Assembly (NCBI GenBank): GCA_032433595.1
Contig: JASWJB010000475.1
Coordinates: 1 to 24,895, forward strand
Direction: 5' to 3'
DNA length: 24,895 nucleotides
Origin: Conoideocrella luteorostrata
Lineage: Eukaryota > Ascomycota > Sordariomycetes > Hypocreales > Clavicipitaceae
Shown piece after piece: positions 1 through 8,649 of this stretch; the stretch's first letter is position 1, and every line of letters begins with the position of its first letter. The translations under genes and the position numbers were made by a program. The notes beneath the pieces were generated by a model that saw only the letters and a list, made by a program, of their open reading frames with translations, searched no databases and was not told where the DNA came from.

Positions 1-11
1 TTTAAACACCA

Positions 12-40
12 CCCCCCCCCCCCCCCCCCAAAAAAAAAAA
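12..40. repeat. Homopolymer run at the contig start (C18 then A11)
   Basis: Eighteen C residues are followed directly by eleven A residues, about 60 bp before the first gene. Together with the A12 run at the other end, this suggests that assembly stopped at low-complexity sequence. Run lengths are unreliable in short-read data. Confidence 0.7.
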
Positions 41-100
41 TTTCGATCACAATATCTAAAATTAATACAGGGGCCACGACACATATCTTTCAGCGCGATA

Positions 101-852
101 ATGAAGTCACCAAGATGGCCTTTATCTACAACTGTGGCTATGTTAGCTATAGCCATGGCTATGAATCAGTCTGCCATAGTCTTTTCAGATATTATGAAGG
201 ATTGGCACCGCTATTCAATTATTCCCGCTATAGAGTTGACGGCGGCGGCTCTATCTTATCAGTAACCGACCCTGTCTCTCACGGCCGTCAGTCTGCGAAA
301 TTCCTAGTTCCCAACGACGGAAACTCGTGGAGAGCGGAGGTTGCAACAAATACTCTTGGATACGGTAGCTTTTCCTTCTCCTTTTCGAATTACATTCCTG
401 GCGACTGGGAAGATTCTACTTTCAACACTATTGTGGCTCAGTGGCACGGCTATAAGCTTATGAACACATATAACACGAATCCCGCTATTGCACTATCTAT
501 TGAAAACACACGGTGGATGCTGAAAGTACATTATCTGGCAAATCCCAAGGACTTAAAACCAAAGCAAAGGACATACGATATGGGCCCAGCAGAAAAAAAT
601 AAATGGAACCAATGGAATTTCCAAATAACCTGGTCTCGGCCTGATATGGATGGCACGATAAAAGTAGCTTTGCATGACACGATAATTGCTTACGATAATG
701 GTGCTAATAATTATCATCAAGTCGAAGCACCATACCTTAAGCAAGGAATATATCGCCCAAATTGGAACCCTCGAAAGGGTAGCAATTATACAACTGGTGG
801 ATCGCCTGTTATTATTTACTGCGATCATATGGTTGTGACAAAATTGGATTAA
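101..852 (+). CDS. Secreted polysaccharide lyase, glucuronan-lyase/heparin-lyase-I-like, with an N-terminal frameshift
   Basis: The long frame (stop at 850-852) carries segments typical of fungal beta-jelly-roll lyases of the PL20/heparin-lyase-I type: WRAEV, FNTIVAQWHG, KWNQWNFQITWS, then a C-terminal PYLKQGIYRP. Such enzymes cleave uronic-acid polysaccharides outside the cell by beta-elimination. The best start is not in that frame. An ATG at 101 in the next frame encodes a good signal peptide (Met-Lys, then a hydrophobic LSTTVAMLAIAMAM core) followed by FSDIMKDWHRY. That frame stops at 263, while family-like sequence (YRVDGGGSILSVTD) runs in the other frame from about 220. The two parts fit together only with a one-base loss or two-base gain between about 212 and 245. 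I cannot tell a sequencing error from a real pseudogene. About 250 residues is normal for PL20. Family assignment rests on recalled motifs. Confidence 0.6.
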
Positions 853-1710
853 TTTTTCATTCAAAATGATTCTCAATTGATATCAAGCTCACTTGATTTT
901 TTTTTGTAGTACGGCTGGTTCAATGCCGTCACGCACTAAAGCAGCCTGATGCTGCCCAACTTACAACTGTCCCTTTGAATGCCCTACAGGCCTTCATTTC
1001 ATAATAATGCTGTTGTGGGCGAGCAGCTGGCGTTTTTTTCCTTCTCATTTAGAAATAAAGTATATATTTATAATTAAATATTAAAAATAAATAAGACAAT
1101 TACTATTTTCAGCCTCATCCTTCCTTTTTTTATTTCATCTCGTCCGTAGGTCATTCAGGGAGCAAACCATGGTCGGACCCAAACCTAATTAGGGCATAGA
1201 AAACGAGGCGCGTTTCTACGCACAAGGGACCTGTCATGGCTCATTACGGAAACCGGGGCCCGTCTCCTGGGCTGTTAGCAGCTCAGCTCATAACGGTCTG
1301 TGTCTTATGTATTGAGCTGAAGCTTCAAGACGATGATGGAAAGTTGTCGGCAATGACGAAATCGCCGATGAAATTGAAGAAATTGAAGAAATTGATCACG
1401 AATTTATTCATGAAGTGACGGAATTTTCTAGGTAGAATTCACGTAAAAGAGAAGGTTTAATTCCTCTTCAAAATAGCCAGGAATCAAGGACTTGGATCCA
1501 CTGCTCAGACCAAATTGACCATAGCTGCTCACTCCGTGACAACATAGCTGTCGAGGCTTCACGGTTTGGTTTCAATAGGCGCTCAATTGATTTTAATGTG
1601 GCATGATTTGCCATCAATTATTCGTAAAATCCTCACATGTCAGTGAGCCAAGATCGATGTTATCAATTGTACGGACCTGAGTCCCTCCTAGGCAATTAGT
1701 TACTTGCAGC
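853..1710. other. Intergenic, AT-rich in the middle, no gene recognised
   Basis: Sequence at 1045-1115 is nearly pure A/T. A short frame ending at 1418 contains a repetitive Glu/Ile-rich stretch (GAAATTGAAGAA repeats, about 1363-1395) and resembles no family I know. A 20-bp motif at 1448-1467 (AGAGAAGGTTTAATTCCTCT) recurs in similar form at 4211 and 19775, hinting at decayed repeat sequence. Confidence 0.4.
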
Positions 1711-2172
1711 TTACGATGGAGCAATATGCGCAAGACAAAAACTGACACCCAGCCCAAATAGCTCATGGCCAGTTAATTTGTAATCGATCCCGACACTTGT
1801 ACTACATCGAGGACAGGACAGATGCTCCCTGGTGTTGGTATTGTAGCGATAAACAGAACAAAGCTCCAGGGATCCTAGATGCCAGGTGACATATTTCTTA
1901 GGCATGTCTGTTAAAACTGGTGTCAATTAAAATGTATGTGTTCTATGTTACCTACACAGACGCGTTGTAGACTCACAGCATAGTAAATAGCCTTTATAGC
2001 GACAAATGGTACAACCACAGCGCGTTACACGGTACGCTGGTAAAGGGGGTGATATCCTTACTGTAAGCCGAATCTGACCACAATGACACCCAGCGCTATA
2101 GTTTTCGGACTGCTCAATATCGTATTCATTTTCTTTTTGCGTAAAAAAATCATCATAGGCTATTGCCTGCAT
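1711..2172 (-). CDS. GFA / CENP-V domain protein (Mss4-like zinc fold), two exons
   Basis: Exon 1 is 2172-1977, intron 1976-1908 (69 nt, GTGAGT...ACAG) and exon 2 1907-1711. The joined frame gives 130 residues. The zinc ligands of the glutathione-dependent formaldehyde-activating (GFA) fold are all visible: GCHCG (Cys29, Cys31), CGCTIC (Cys52, Cys54, Cys57) and CPRC (Cys97, Cys100). The intron sits between the CxCxxC part and the CxxC part, so splicing is needed to make a whole domain. The start at 2172 leaves about 28 residues before the first CxC, normal for fungal members. These proteins are mostly uncharacterised; a few relatives act on S-hydroxymethyl-glutathione, and this one cannot be assigned a substrate. 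It points away from the enolase-superfamily gene at 2919, leaving about 750 bp of shared upstream DNA. Confidence 0.8.
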
Positions 2173-2797
2173 TATGCTGACAGACTGAGTGCCTAAACGT
2201 TGTCAGTGTCAAAAAGATCATAAGAGTTTGAATTGCCGGGGCAATGAAGCCTTGCCACACTTGGACTGTGTTCGGCACGATGCCTCAGTTCGCTTTACGG
2301 GTAATGAAGATTCGGATTGAATAGCTAGTACGCTAATTCTGAGCAACCTCGGGTGTCAAATCAGGAATGTAACGGTATTACAAGAAATAACTGCTATCCG
2401 ATTGGTGCAACATGCATCCGAACCTTGTCAAGATCCCCGCAGCTACGAAAATGTATCGGGTTCTGATATCGAGGTATTAGGTACATAGCATTGCCCTAGG
2501 ATCTTAATGGGCTTGATGCAATGTGATTCTATAACCTAAGTTGGGCTTTGGTTTTGGCCTAGACAGGACCCAGCTCTCATGAACTCGAATTCAATACGTT
2601 AGAAAGCAGTGACTCATTTTCTTCCGTTTCCGGCATCCAATTAGTCAATGGTATCTCCTTGTAGTATTGTGATAGCCCCGCATCCAAGACGGAAACGCAC
2701 GGAAGAGGTAGACAGTCTTTACTGTATGCCGCAACCCGCCTGAGACCCCGCACTGTCGATTCCGATCAAAAGATACTACAACCATAGAAAGTTCTCT
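2173..2797. other. Divergent intergenic region between the GFA-domain and enolase-superfamily genes
   Basis: No coding potential was recognised. The region must hold the promoters of both flanking genes. Imperfect inverted copies of a TTCCGTTTCCG-like motif occur near 2621 and 2690, but I see no named operator. Confidence 0.4.
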
Positions 2798-2805
2798 TAT
2801 ATAAA
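2798..2805 (+). promoter_or_regulatory. TATA box of the enolase-superfamily gene
   Basis: TATATAAA lies 114 bp upstream of the ATG at 2919 and is followed by a pyrimidine-rich leader, a usual spacing for a fungal core promoter. Confidence 0.5.
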
Positions 2806-2918
2806 CAACTCTTCTAATGGTTTCGCCCTATTATTTATCAAAGGATAGTCCAATTTATTACTAGTTATCTTCATTCTTACCCTTCTCGACAGAGCTGGCC
2901 TTCCCTACCCTCAGAATT

Positions 2919-4037
2919 ATGTCTGGGCTCAAGATTGAAAAGATTGACGTCTTCCAAGTTGATCTTCCTTACTCAGGCGGCGTCTATCTACTTTCCGGCG
3001 GACGAGAATATAGGATCTTTGATGCCACCATTGTGCGCATCACTGCGGACAATGGTATTGAGGGTTGGGGAGAGAGCACGCCATTTGGCTCGACTTATGT
3101 TGCTGCACACGCATATGGTGTTCGAGCAGGAATTGCAGAGATTGCACCATGTTTGATTGGTTTGGATCCCAGGAGGGTCGACCGCATCAACGATGCTATG
3201 GATGCTGCGTTGATGGGACACGAACATGCCAAGACAGCCATTGATATTGCATGTTGGGACATTTTTGGCAAATCAGTCGGCCTGCCTGTTTGCGAACTGC
3301 TCGGTGGCCGCACAGATATGCAGCTACCCGTCATCTCTTCCATCTACGCTGGGAGCCCTGAAGACGTTAAAACTCGTGTGGCAGACCACAGGAAGAGAGG
3401 CTACGTTGGCCATTCCGTCAAAATTACTGGCGAGCCGGGAACTGATGCTACCATTATTAAGGCTGCTTTGTCGGAACAGCTGCCTGGAGAATTCTTTATT
3501 ATTGACGCAAATGGGGGCCTCACTACTGAATCTGCGTTGCGCATGTTGAGACTACTACCAGAAAGTTTGGATTTTGTACTCGAGGCCCCATGTGCGACGT
3601 GGCGCGAATGCCTATCGCTGCGACGACGGTCAAACGTGCCAATGCACTTTGATGAGCTAGCCACGTCCGACGCTTCCGTGGCTCAAATCATCGCCGATGA
3701 TGCCGCAGAGGGCATCAGCATGAAGATATCAAAAAACGGGGGCCTGACTAAATGTCGACGTCAACGGGATATATGCATCTCCGCGGGTTTCACTTTTAGT
3801 GTCCAGGATACTGTGGGCTCTGATATTGCATTTGCTGCCATTGTACACCTTGCTCAGACGGTTCCTGAGCGCTATCTGCGCTGTATCCTGGAGACGCGCG
3901 ACATGGTGACCCTAAAGACGGCTGACGGGCCTTATGAGGTTAGGAATGGGCGCTTGACTGCTCCTACGGTGCCCGGCTTGGGTGTGCAACCGAGAATGGA
4001 TGTCTTAGGAAAGCCAGTTGCTACATACATGAGATAG
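2919..4037 (+). CDS. Enolase-superfamily enzyme, mandelate racemase/muconate lactonizing type, close to cis-3-hydroxyproline dehydratases
   Basis: An intronless frame of 372 residues covers the whole family length. An N-terminal capping domain (about 1-130, with GGREYRIFDATIVRI and EGWGESTPFGSTY) is followed by a TIM barrel. The catalytic set is complete: Lys168 (SVKIT), metal ligands Asp196 (IIDANGG), Glu222 (VLEAPC) and Asp245 (HFDELA), and Lys269 (MKISKNGG). Enzymes with this pattern abstract a proton alpha to a carboxylate. The overall sequence reminds me most of bacterial cis-3-hydroxy-L-proline dehydratases and hydroxyproline-betaine epimerases, so use of a proline derivative as substrate is a reasonable inference but not shown. 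The start is supported by the leader and by the conserved KIEKIDVFQVDLP beginning. Lack of introns and the bacterial likeness raise the possibility of transfer from bacteria. Confidence 0.85.
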   Translation: MSGLKIEKIDVFQVDLPYSGGVYLLSGGREYRIFDATIVRITADNGIEGWGESTPFGSTYVAAHAYGVRAGIAEIAPCLIGLDPRRVDRINDAMDAALMGHEHAKTAIDIACWDIFGKSVGLPVCELLGGRTDMQLPVISSIYAGSPEDVKTRVADHRKRGYVGHSVKITGEPGTDATIIKAALSEQLPGEFFIIDANGGLTTESALRMLRLLPESLDFVLEAPCATWRECLSLRRRSNVPMHFDELATSDASVAQIIADDAAEGISMKISKNGGLTKCRRQRDICISAGFTFSVQDTVGSDIAFAAIVHLAQTVPERYLRCILETRDMVTLKTADGPYEVRNGRLTAPTVPGLGVQPRMDVLGKPVATYMR

Positions 4038-4750
4038 TATTGTGGATTTTGGGGAAAGAAGGTGCTTTGTAAATCGTTAAAGCTGGCTTAAGTAGCTGGT
4101 CAAAGGTTCAGGATGTTAATGCTGCCACTGAGAAGGGATTATCTTATGACAATATTTATGACGAAATTGATTATATTATTAACAGAATTTCGGTCTGGAA
4201 TTGAATGATCAGAGAAGATCTAGTTCCTCGCCCAATCATCTAGAATTGAAGAACTGATCCCGATAATTAGATTATCCGCAATTGTTCGCATTGTACAAAA
4301 GCTCGAATACAAAGGGACCAGATGTGCTGTTACAGGCCATATAAAATGCGTTGTTGACGCTGTTAGTGTGGAGCTTCACCTTTGGCTGAATTTTGTGACA
4401 TGTGCAGATATGTGCTTCACGGATGAGGTTTCCAACTTAGAAATGATAGCGCTGACATCTATACGTTAAATGCAGCCTATTTTCAATCTGGCTAAATGAA
4501 TGTGCTAACATATTAAATTAAAGCTGTAATGTGCTACTTAGACAGGGCTGGAACAACATTTTTTTGAGAGAGATGTAATGTTCGACATTGATATTTTGTG
4601 GGGAAAGCATCTATCGGCCCGAGTACTTGCTCGGATGCTGGTGTTTTCGGCAAAGCCAAGACGGAATGAAAAGCCGAGGCCACCCCGACGCACCCGAGAG
4701 ATGTTACACTCGGGGAAGGAATTAATTTACTCGTTCTACGTCATCCGCTT
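4038..4750. other. Intergenic, no gene recognised
   Basis: A short frame ending near 4204 and the motif AGAGAAGATCTAGTTCCTCG at 4211-4230 resemble sequence near 1360-1467, suggesting two decayed copies of one dispersed repeat. The small frames at 4578 and 4797 show no recognisable domain and are treated as chance. Confidence 0.35.
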
Positions 4751-4758
4751 TGACGTCA
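4751..4758. promoter_or_regulatory. CRE-type bZIP site TGACGTCA upstream of the reductase gene
   Basis: A perfect palindromic cAMP-response-element core lies about 260 bp upstream of the ATG at 5018, with a half site (TACGTCA) about 15 bp before it. In fungi such sites bind ATF/CREB-type bZIP factors active in stress responses. Position fits, but binding is inference. Confidence 0.4.
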
Positions 4759-5017
4759 TGACCACACAGCTTTGAAGAACTATCCTTCAACAGGCATTGC
4801 GTAAATCCTATCATGAGTATAAAGCTCAGTGTTTGTCGTGTTTTTTAGAGCGCAAAATTTTACCTAAATTTAGCTTTGGTGATTATCGCGGCTCGAACAT
4901 ATGCACCTTGCATCCCGAAACACAGCCACCGACGGTATCTGCATCTGGAAACTTGGAAACAGAACCTGATTTGGTTTTTTAGTCCCATCATCCAATATCT
5001 TTGAGAGCTACTTTGCA

Positions 5018-6210
5018 ATGGCCAATATTAACGTATTCAAACGAAGAGCGTTCCGTCGCACGGACGATTACACTCCTGGCGCACCCAAACTGAAATACGT
5101 CGAGGAGAATCTGCCGCCTGTTCTTGACCCGACTAAAGTTCTAATCAGGGTTCACGCAGTCTCACTCAATTATCGAGATGCCAATATTGCCAACGGCGGA
5201 AATCCATGGCCTACCATTCCGAATGGAATCCTGTGCAACGACGCCGCCGGCGAGGTAATAGCCGTAGGCAACAAGGTTCACGATTTTAAAGTCGGTGATA
5301 GAGCTGCACCGATAATTGACACACAATACACTACTGGGCGTGAGCTTGGACGATCTTGGTTAGCGGCTGATGAAGATGGCGTCATGGCGGATCATATTGT
5401 CTTCGACGAGAGAGTGCTGTGCAAGTTGCCAACGTACTTGGACTGGGTCAGTGCAGCGATAATTCCATGCGCGGGTGTGACTGCGTGGGCGGCGTTAAAA
5501 GGGTTTAGCATTGGGCAGACTGTATTAATTCAAGGTGAGTCTTGGTCTTGTCTATGACGGTAAGCGCCAAAGAAGGGCACAAATTTGCTGATAACTAGAA
5601 CTAGGAACCGGAGGTGTGAGTTCTTTTGCTCTGAAGCTTTCGAGGAATGCAGGACTAAAAATTATCCTCACCTCCTCGAGCGACGATAAGCTACGCCAGA
5701 TGCAGGAAAAATATTCCAGCCCCCCCATCCTCACCGTCAACTACAGAACAAACCCGGACTGGCACGAGGAGGTTCTTAAGCTTACAGAGGGCGTTGGTGT
5801 AGATATTGTCATCGAGAATGGGGGCACCGGATCTCTCGTGAAGAGCATGAAGTGCACACGCCGCGGTGGCATTGTCAGCCAAGTTGGCTACCTGAGCAAG
5901 CAAAACTCTGATGACCTGGCTGAATTAGTCCCTGTTATCATTGACAGGAGAGTACATTTAAGGTGCGCAAGTAAACGTTTGTGAACCCAAAGAAAAATTC
6001 ATTCACGCTAACTTTTTCCCGTTTTCCGTTAACAGAGGCATTAACGCTGGCTCGAAATATGACATGGAAGATCTCTGTGCAGCGCTGAAAGCCAACCTGA
6101 CCACGCTGCATGATCTCATTGACAATGTATTTCCTTTTGAAAAGGCGGAAGAGGCTGTTGAGTATATCTGGCAGGGTAAGCAAGTGGGAAAGATTGTCCT
6201 AAAACTATAA
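5018..6210 (+). CDS. Medium-chain dehydrogenase/reductase (NAD(P)-dependent, zinc-free type), three exons
   Basis: Exons are 5018-5534, 5605-5962 and 6036-6210. The introns are 70 nt (GTGAGT...CTAG) and 73 nt (GTGCGC...ACAG, with a CTAAC branch point near 6008). Joined length is 349 residues, normal for the family. The N-terminal GroES-like part has VSLNYRDANIANG and a GxxVxxFKVGDR segment. The nucleotide-binding Rossmann part begins with VLIQGTGGVSSFALKL (Gly173-Gly176), and the C-terminus QVGKIVLKL is typical. There is no GHE zinc-ligand motif (CNDAAGEV instead) and no four-Cys lobe, so it belongs with the zinc-independent quinone-oxidoreductase-like/fungal alcohol dehydrogenase group. The substrate is unknown. 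It is co-directional with the gene ending at 4037 but separated by almost 1 kb, so it has its own promoter. Confidence 0.85.
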
Positions 6211-6319
6211 AATATCAACAACATCTTTCGAAGATTTTGGAGGTTGCACAAGGGATTGTGCAATTAGGTCATGACTAGTTGCTTCAATATGCAAAGACAA
6301 TACATTCAATCATCTCTGA

Positions 6320-6443
6320 TGTCTATGGAAGCGGAAGCAAAATATGAGAAAAATGCTGATATCGTCGTATAAATATCGTGGCCACAGTGTGACCACGTAA
6401 CCTGCTCCGTGCTTTCTATTGTGCTTGATGGAGGATTCTAACA
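6320..6443 (+). repeat. Dispersed repeat C, copy 1
   Basis: This stretch, containing GATATCG, TATAAATATCG and GGATTCTAACA, aligns with 23340-23468 over about 125 bp at roughly 75% by eye. Most differences are C/T or G/A. A TATA-like core inside it suggests a promoter-bearing element such as an old LTR, but no ends or target duplications are visible. Confidence 0.55.
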
Positions 6444-7219
6444 GATCTACTAAGACAATATTGCCTAAATAATTGTCCTATCAGCTGTGTACGAGGCGGA
6501 GAAGCTTGCTATGTAAATACAGCGAGAATAACTTCTGTACTCTACATAGACTAGCTTACAGGCATTAGACTACTTCGATCCCATGCCTGTTTCTCAGAAC
6601 CCTATGAGACTGGTTACAGGACAGCAAAGAGAGCGTCATCAAAATGCTCTATCTCAGAGATCCGAGACTTCGGAAGTCACGCTAGTTGAAGTACTTGCTC
6701 ATGCCGGCGGATGCTGGAAGCAGCTGATTGGTTATATAACTGCGCTCCTACTTACATGGATCGGCTTGTCTTCACCCGCAAATTTAAATCTGTCGGTTGT
6801 GTAAACCAATCAGCTTCCCGCACGTAATACGACGTTCCCTAAACCGTTTAGACCAAATGCTATGACCATGCATTCACTTATTAGATAGCCCCGCAGCTAT
6901 AGCCGGCAGACCCGCAAGCCGGGGAGACAGAGTCGTATTCCCCATTCTGGAGTGTTTCGAACCAACTGACAACCAGTTGAAGGGAGGGTTGTTCCAGCAC
7001 AAGCTTAGTACGTCCCGAGATTAGGCTAATGTCTACTTCGCCACCATATAGTCCTTTATTGCTCGCTCGGGATTTTGTGGAATCCCCCCCTCCTTTAGGT
7101 ATATTGAGCTCCAAATATTAGTTCCTAAGACTGTCCGACCAGCTTCAAGCGCGTAAGATTATTATTCGATCTGCCTTCCAACTTCCAGCCCACCATTACT
7201 TTCATGAGAGCGACTCTCG
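6444..7219. other. Intergenic with one inverted repeat, no gene recognised
   Basis: The only structure noted is the inverted repeat listed separately (6722-6815). Frames at 6583 (plus) and 6881 (minus) match no family I recognise. Confidence 0.35.
6722..6815. repeat. Inverted repeat AGCTGATTGGTT / AACCAATCAGCT
   Basis: Two perfect 12-bp arms (6722-6733 and 6804-6815) are separated by 70 bp. Each arm contains a CCAAT box, in opposite orientation. They could be paired CCAAT-binding sites or the ends of a tiny inverted-repeat element; no target duplication is evident. Confidence 0.35.
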
Positions 7220-7456
7220 TGCGGTTAGATTACGCGTTTGTGTGAGCGGATATGTGGATACACGGGCTATGAGAGAAAGGTTACGTGGCCTCTGGGCGTG
7301 AGGCAGGAATTCAGGACAGGCGTGTCCTAGATTGTAGGGGTATTTATAGGGGGATGGACGAGGCCGTTAAACGAGGAATTTTTCCTCCATCATCACAGTA
7401 ACACAGCTCATTCCATGAATGCAAACAAATTTGAACCTCTCCTATCAATTCCAACA
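7220..7456 (+). mobile_element. Solo LTR, family A, copy 1 (degraded)
   Basis: About 237 bp aligns end to end with copies at 19514-19748 and 20677-20915. Shared blocks are GATATGTGGATACACGGGC, TACGTGGCCTCTGGG, a TATTTATAGGG core, GTAACACAGCTC and the CCAACA end. The 5' end has decayed (TGCGGTTAGATTACG instead of TGTTGGATTACG). The flanking five bases (TCTCG/GAAAT) do not match, so target duplications are lost or the element is partial. No gag or pol sequence is recognisable next to it. Confidence 0.75.
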
Positions 7457-8088
7457 GAAATGCTGCCAGGGTTGCTTTGCCGCTGCGGTCCACCTGCACG
7501 TTGGATATCGTTGATGTTATTCCTCAGCGGCTCGCCATATATCTCTGGTGGGACAAGGGCCCAGGTAATGGGATAAGGGTCCTGTGCGAGAATAAGCGAG
7601 CCTACTCCTACATCTGAGGTGAGTACGGCACTACTTGAAAATTTCAGGTTGCGTAACCGACTTGGTCTTTCCACCTAACAGGAACGGTCAAACTGGCTCA
7701 TAATTCGTTAGACGCGGGTCGAGAGGTATATGCGTATCATCTGCCTGAGAACGTTCAATCTCGCGAACGGCGAGGGAAAAATAAAATGTGATTTATCGTA
7801 TCTCAATTGTTGGGCAATATTGCAATGCAATAATGGTACGACGGTGGCTGCATTTGGCTGCAAGCTGAAGACAAAAAAAAGTGAGACAATACTGTGGCGC
7901 AAGTCTAGGCTCTCTGAGTTTCATCGATTCCATTGTTCGATCAGCTACTCCGTACTCATGTCTTGAACAGCTGTTTGCCATAGCGCCTGGACAGGTACTT
8001 CGTTTCTAAAAAGGCAATGATCCGACACACATGGCGGCCTAATACTCAGCCGACAGCCCACTGGCAAAGTAGAGTGATAGACCTTTCA

Positions 8089-8106
8089 GTACGGAGTACT
8101 CCGTAC
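8089..8106. repeat. Perfect 18-bp palindrome GTACGGAGTACTCCGTAC
   Basis: The palindrome is built from two inverted TACGGAGTA elements sharing the centre. A related half (CTCCGTAC) occurs near 7949. The TACGGAGTA word is, as I recall, frequent in ascomycete intergenic DNA; its role is not settled. Confidence 0.6.
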
Positions 8107-8158
8107 AGTAGTCGTGATGAGCGTTGCCAATCTTGAACGATTGCACTATTCATGCCAC

Positions 8159-8180
8159 GCCCCACCATCTATGGTGGGGC
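8159..8180. other. Hairpin: 9-bp perfect stem with a 4-nt loop
   Basis: GCCCCACCA, TCTA, TGGTGGGGC forms a GC-rich perfect stem-loop only 52 bp after the palindrome at 8089. No flanking gene explains it and no U-tract marks a bacterial-type terminator. Confidence 0.5.
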
Positions 8181-8629
8181 TGATCAGCAAGTCGGAGAGA
8201 ACACTCCGTAGCAAATCGGCCCATCGGGCGCCCTAATTTGCCCATAAGCTTTACCTAGAGATCATCGTTGCTAAGCGATGAGGAGAAAACGCTAGTTACT
8301 CGTACTAGTTCAAATTTGGCAAGGACAAGAGCTGAGGGAGGGGTCCTTTGGTGGCCTGTGAGAATTCTTAAGTTGTGAGTGAACAAGAGAGGTACCGTGA
8401 GTAGCGAGGACGGTCCGGGCCGCTTAAGAAAAGAGTAGGGAGCTCGGGTCATCAGCGCCGCTAGCAGGAGGCCAGGCTCTTGCGCCGACTAGCGGTGTGG
8501 GAAGACCCGTTACTGTCTTGGACTTAGTAATATTACTCCCCGTGTCCGACAATGCTAGCCAGGAGAATCCGCAAATCATGGCCACGCCAAATCATCACAC
8601 CCCTTAGCCTTGGCCAATGTCCCTAGACC

Positions 8630-8649
8630 GGGGGGGGAGGGGGGAGGGG
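8630..8649 (+). other. G-rich tract, possible G-quadruplex
   Basis: Runs of 8, 6 and 4 G separated by single A can supply four G3+ tracts on the plus strand. No gene start lies nearby. Confidence 0.4.

Noticed and set aside
12..40. Possible telomere or origin at the contig end
   Set aside because: C18A11 is a homopolymer run, not a telomeric repeat, and the other end is plain poly-A. An assembly break is the simpler reading.
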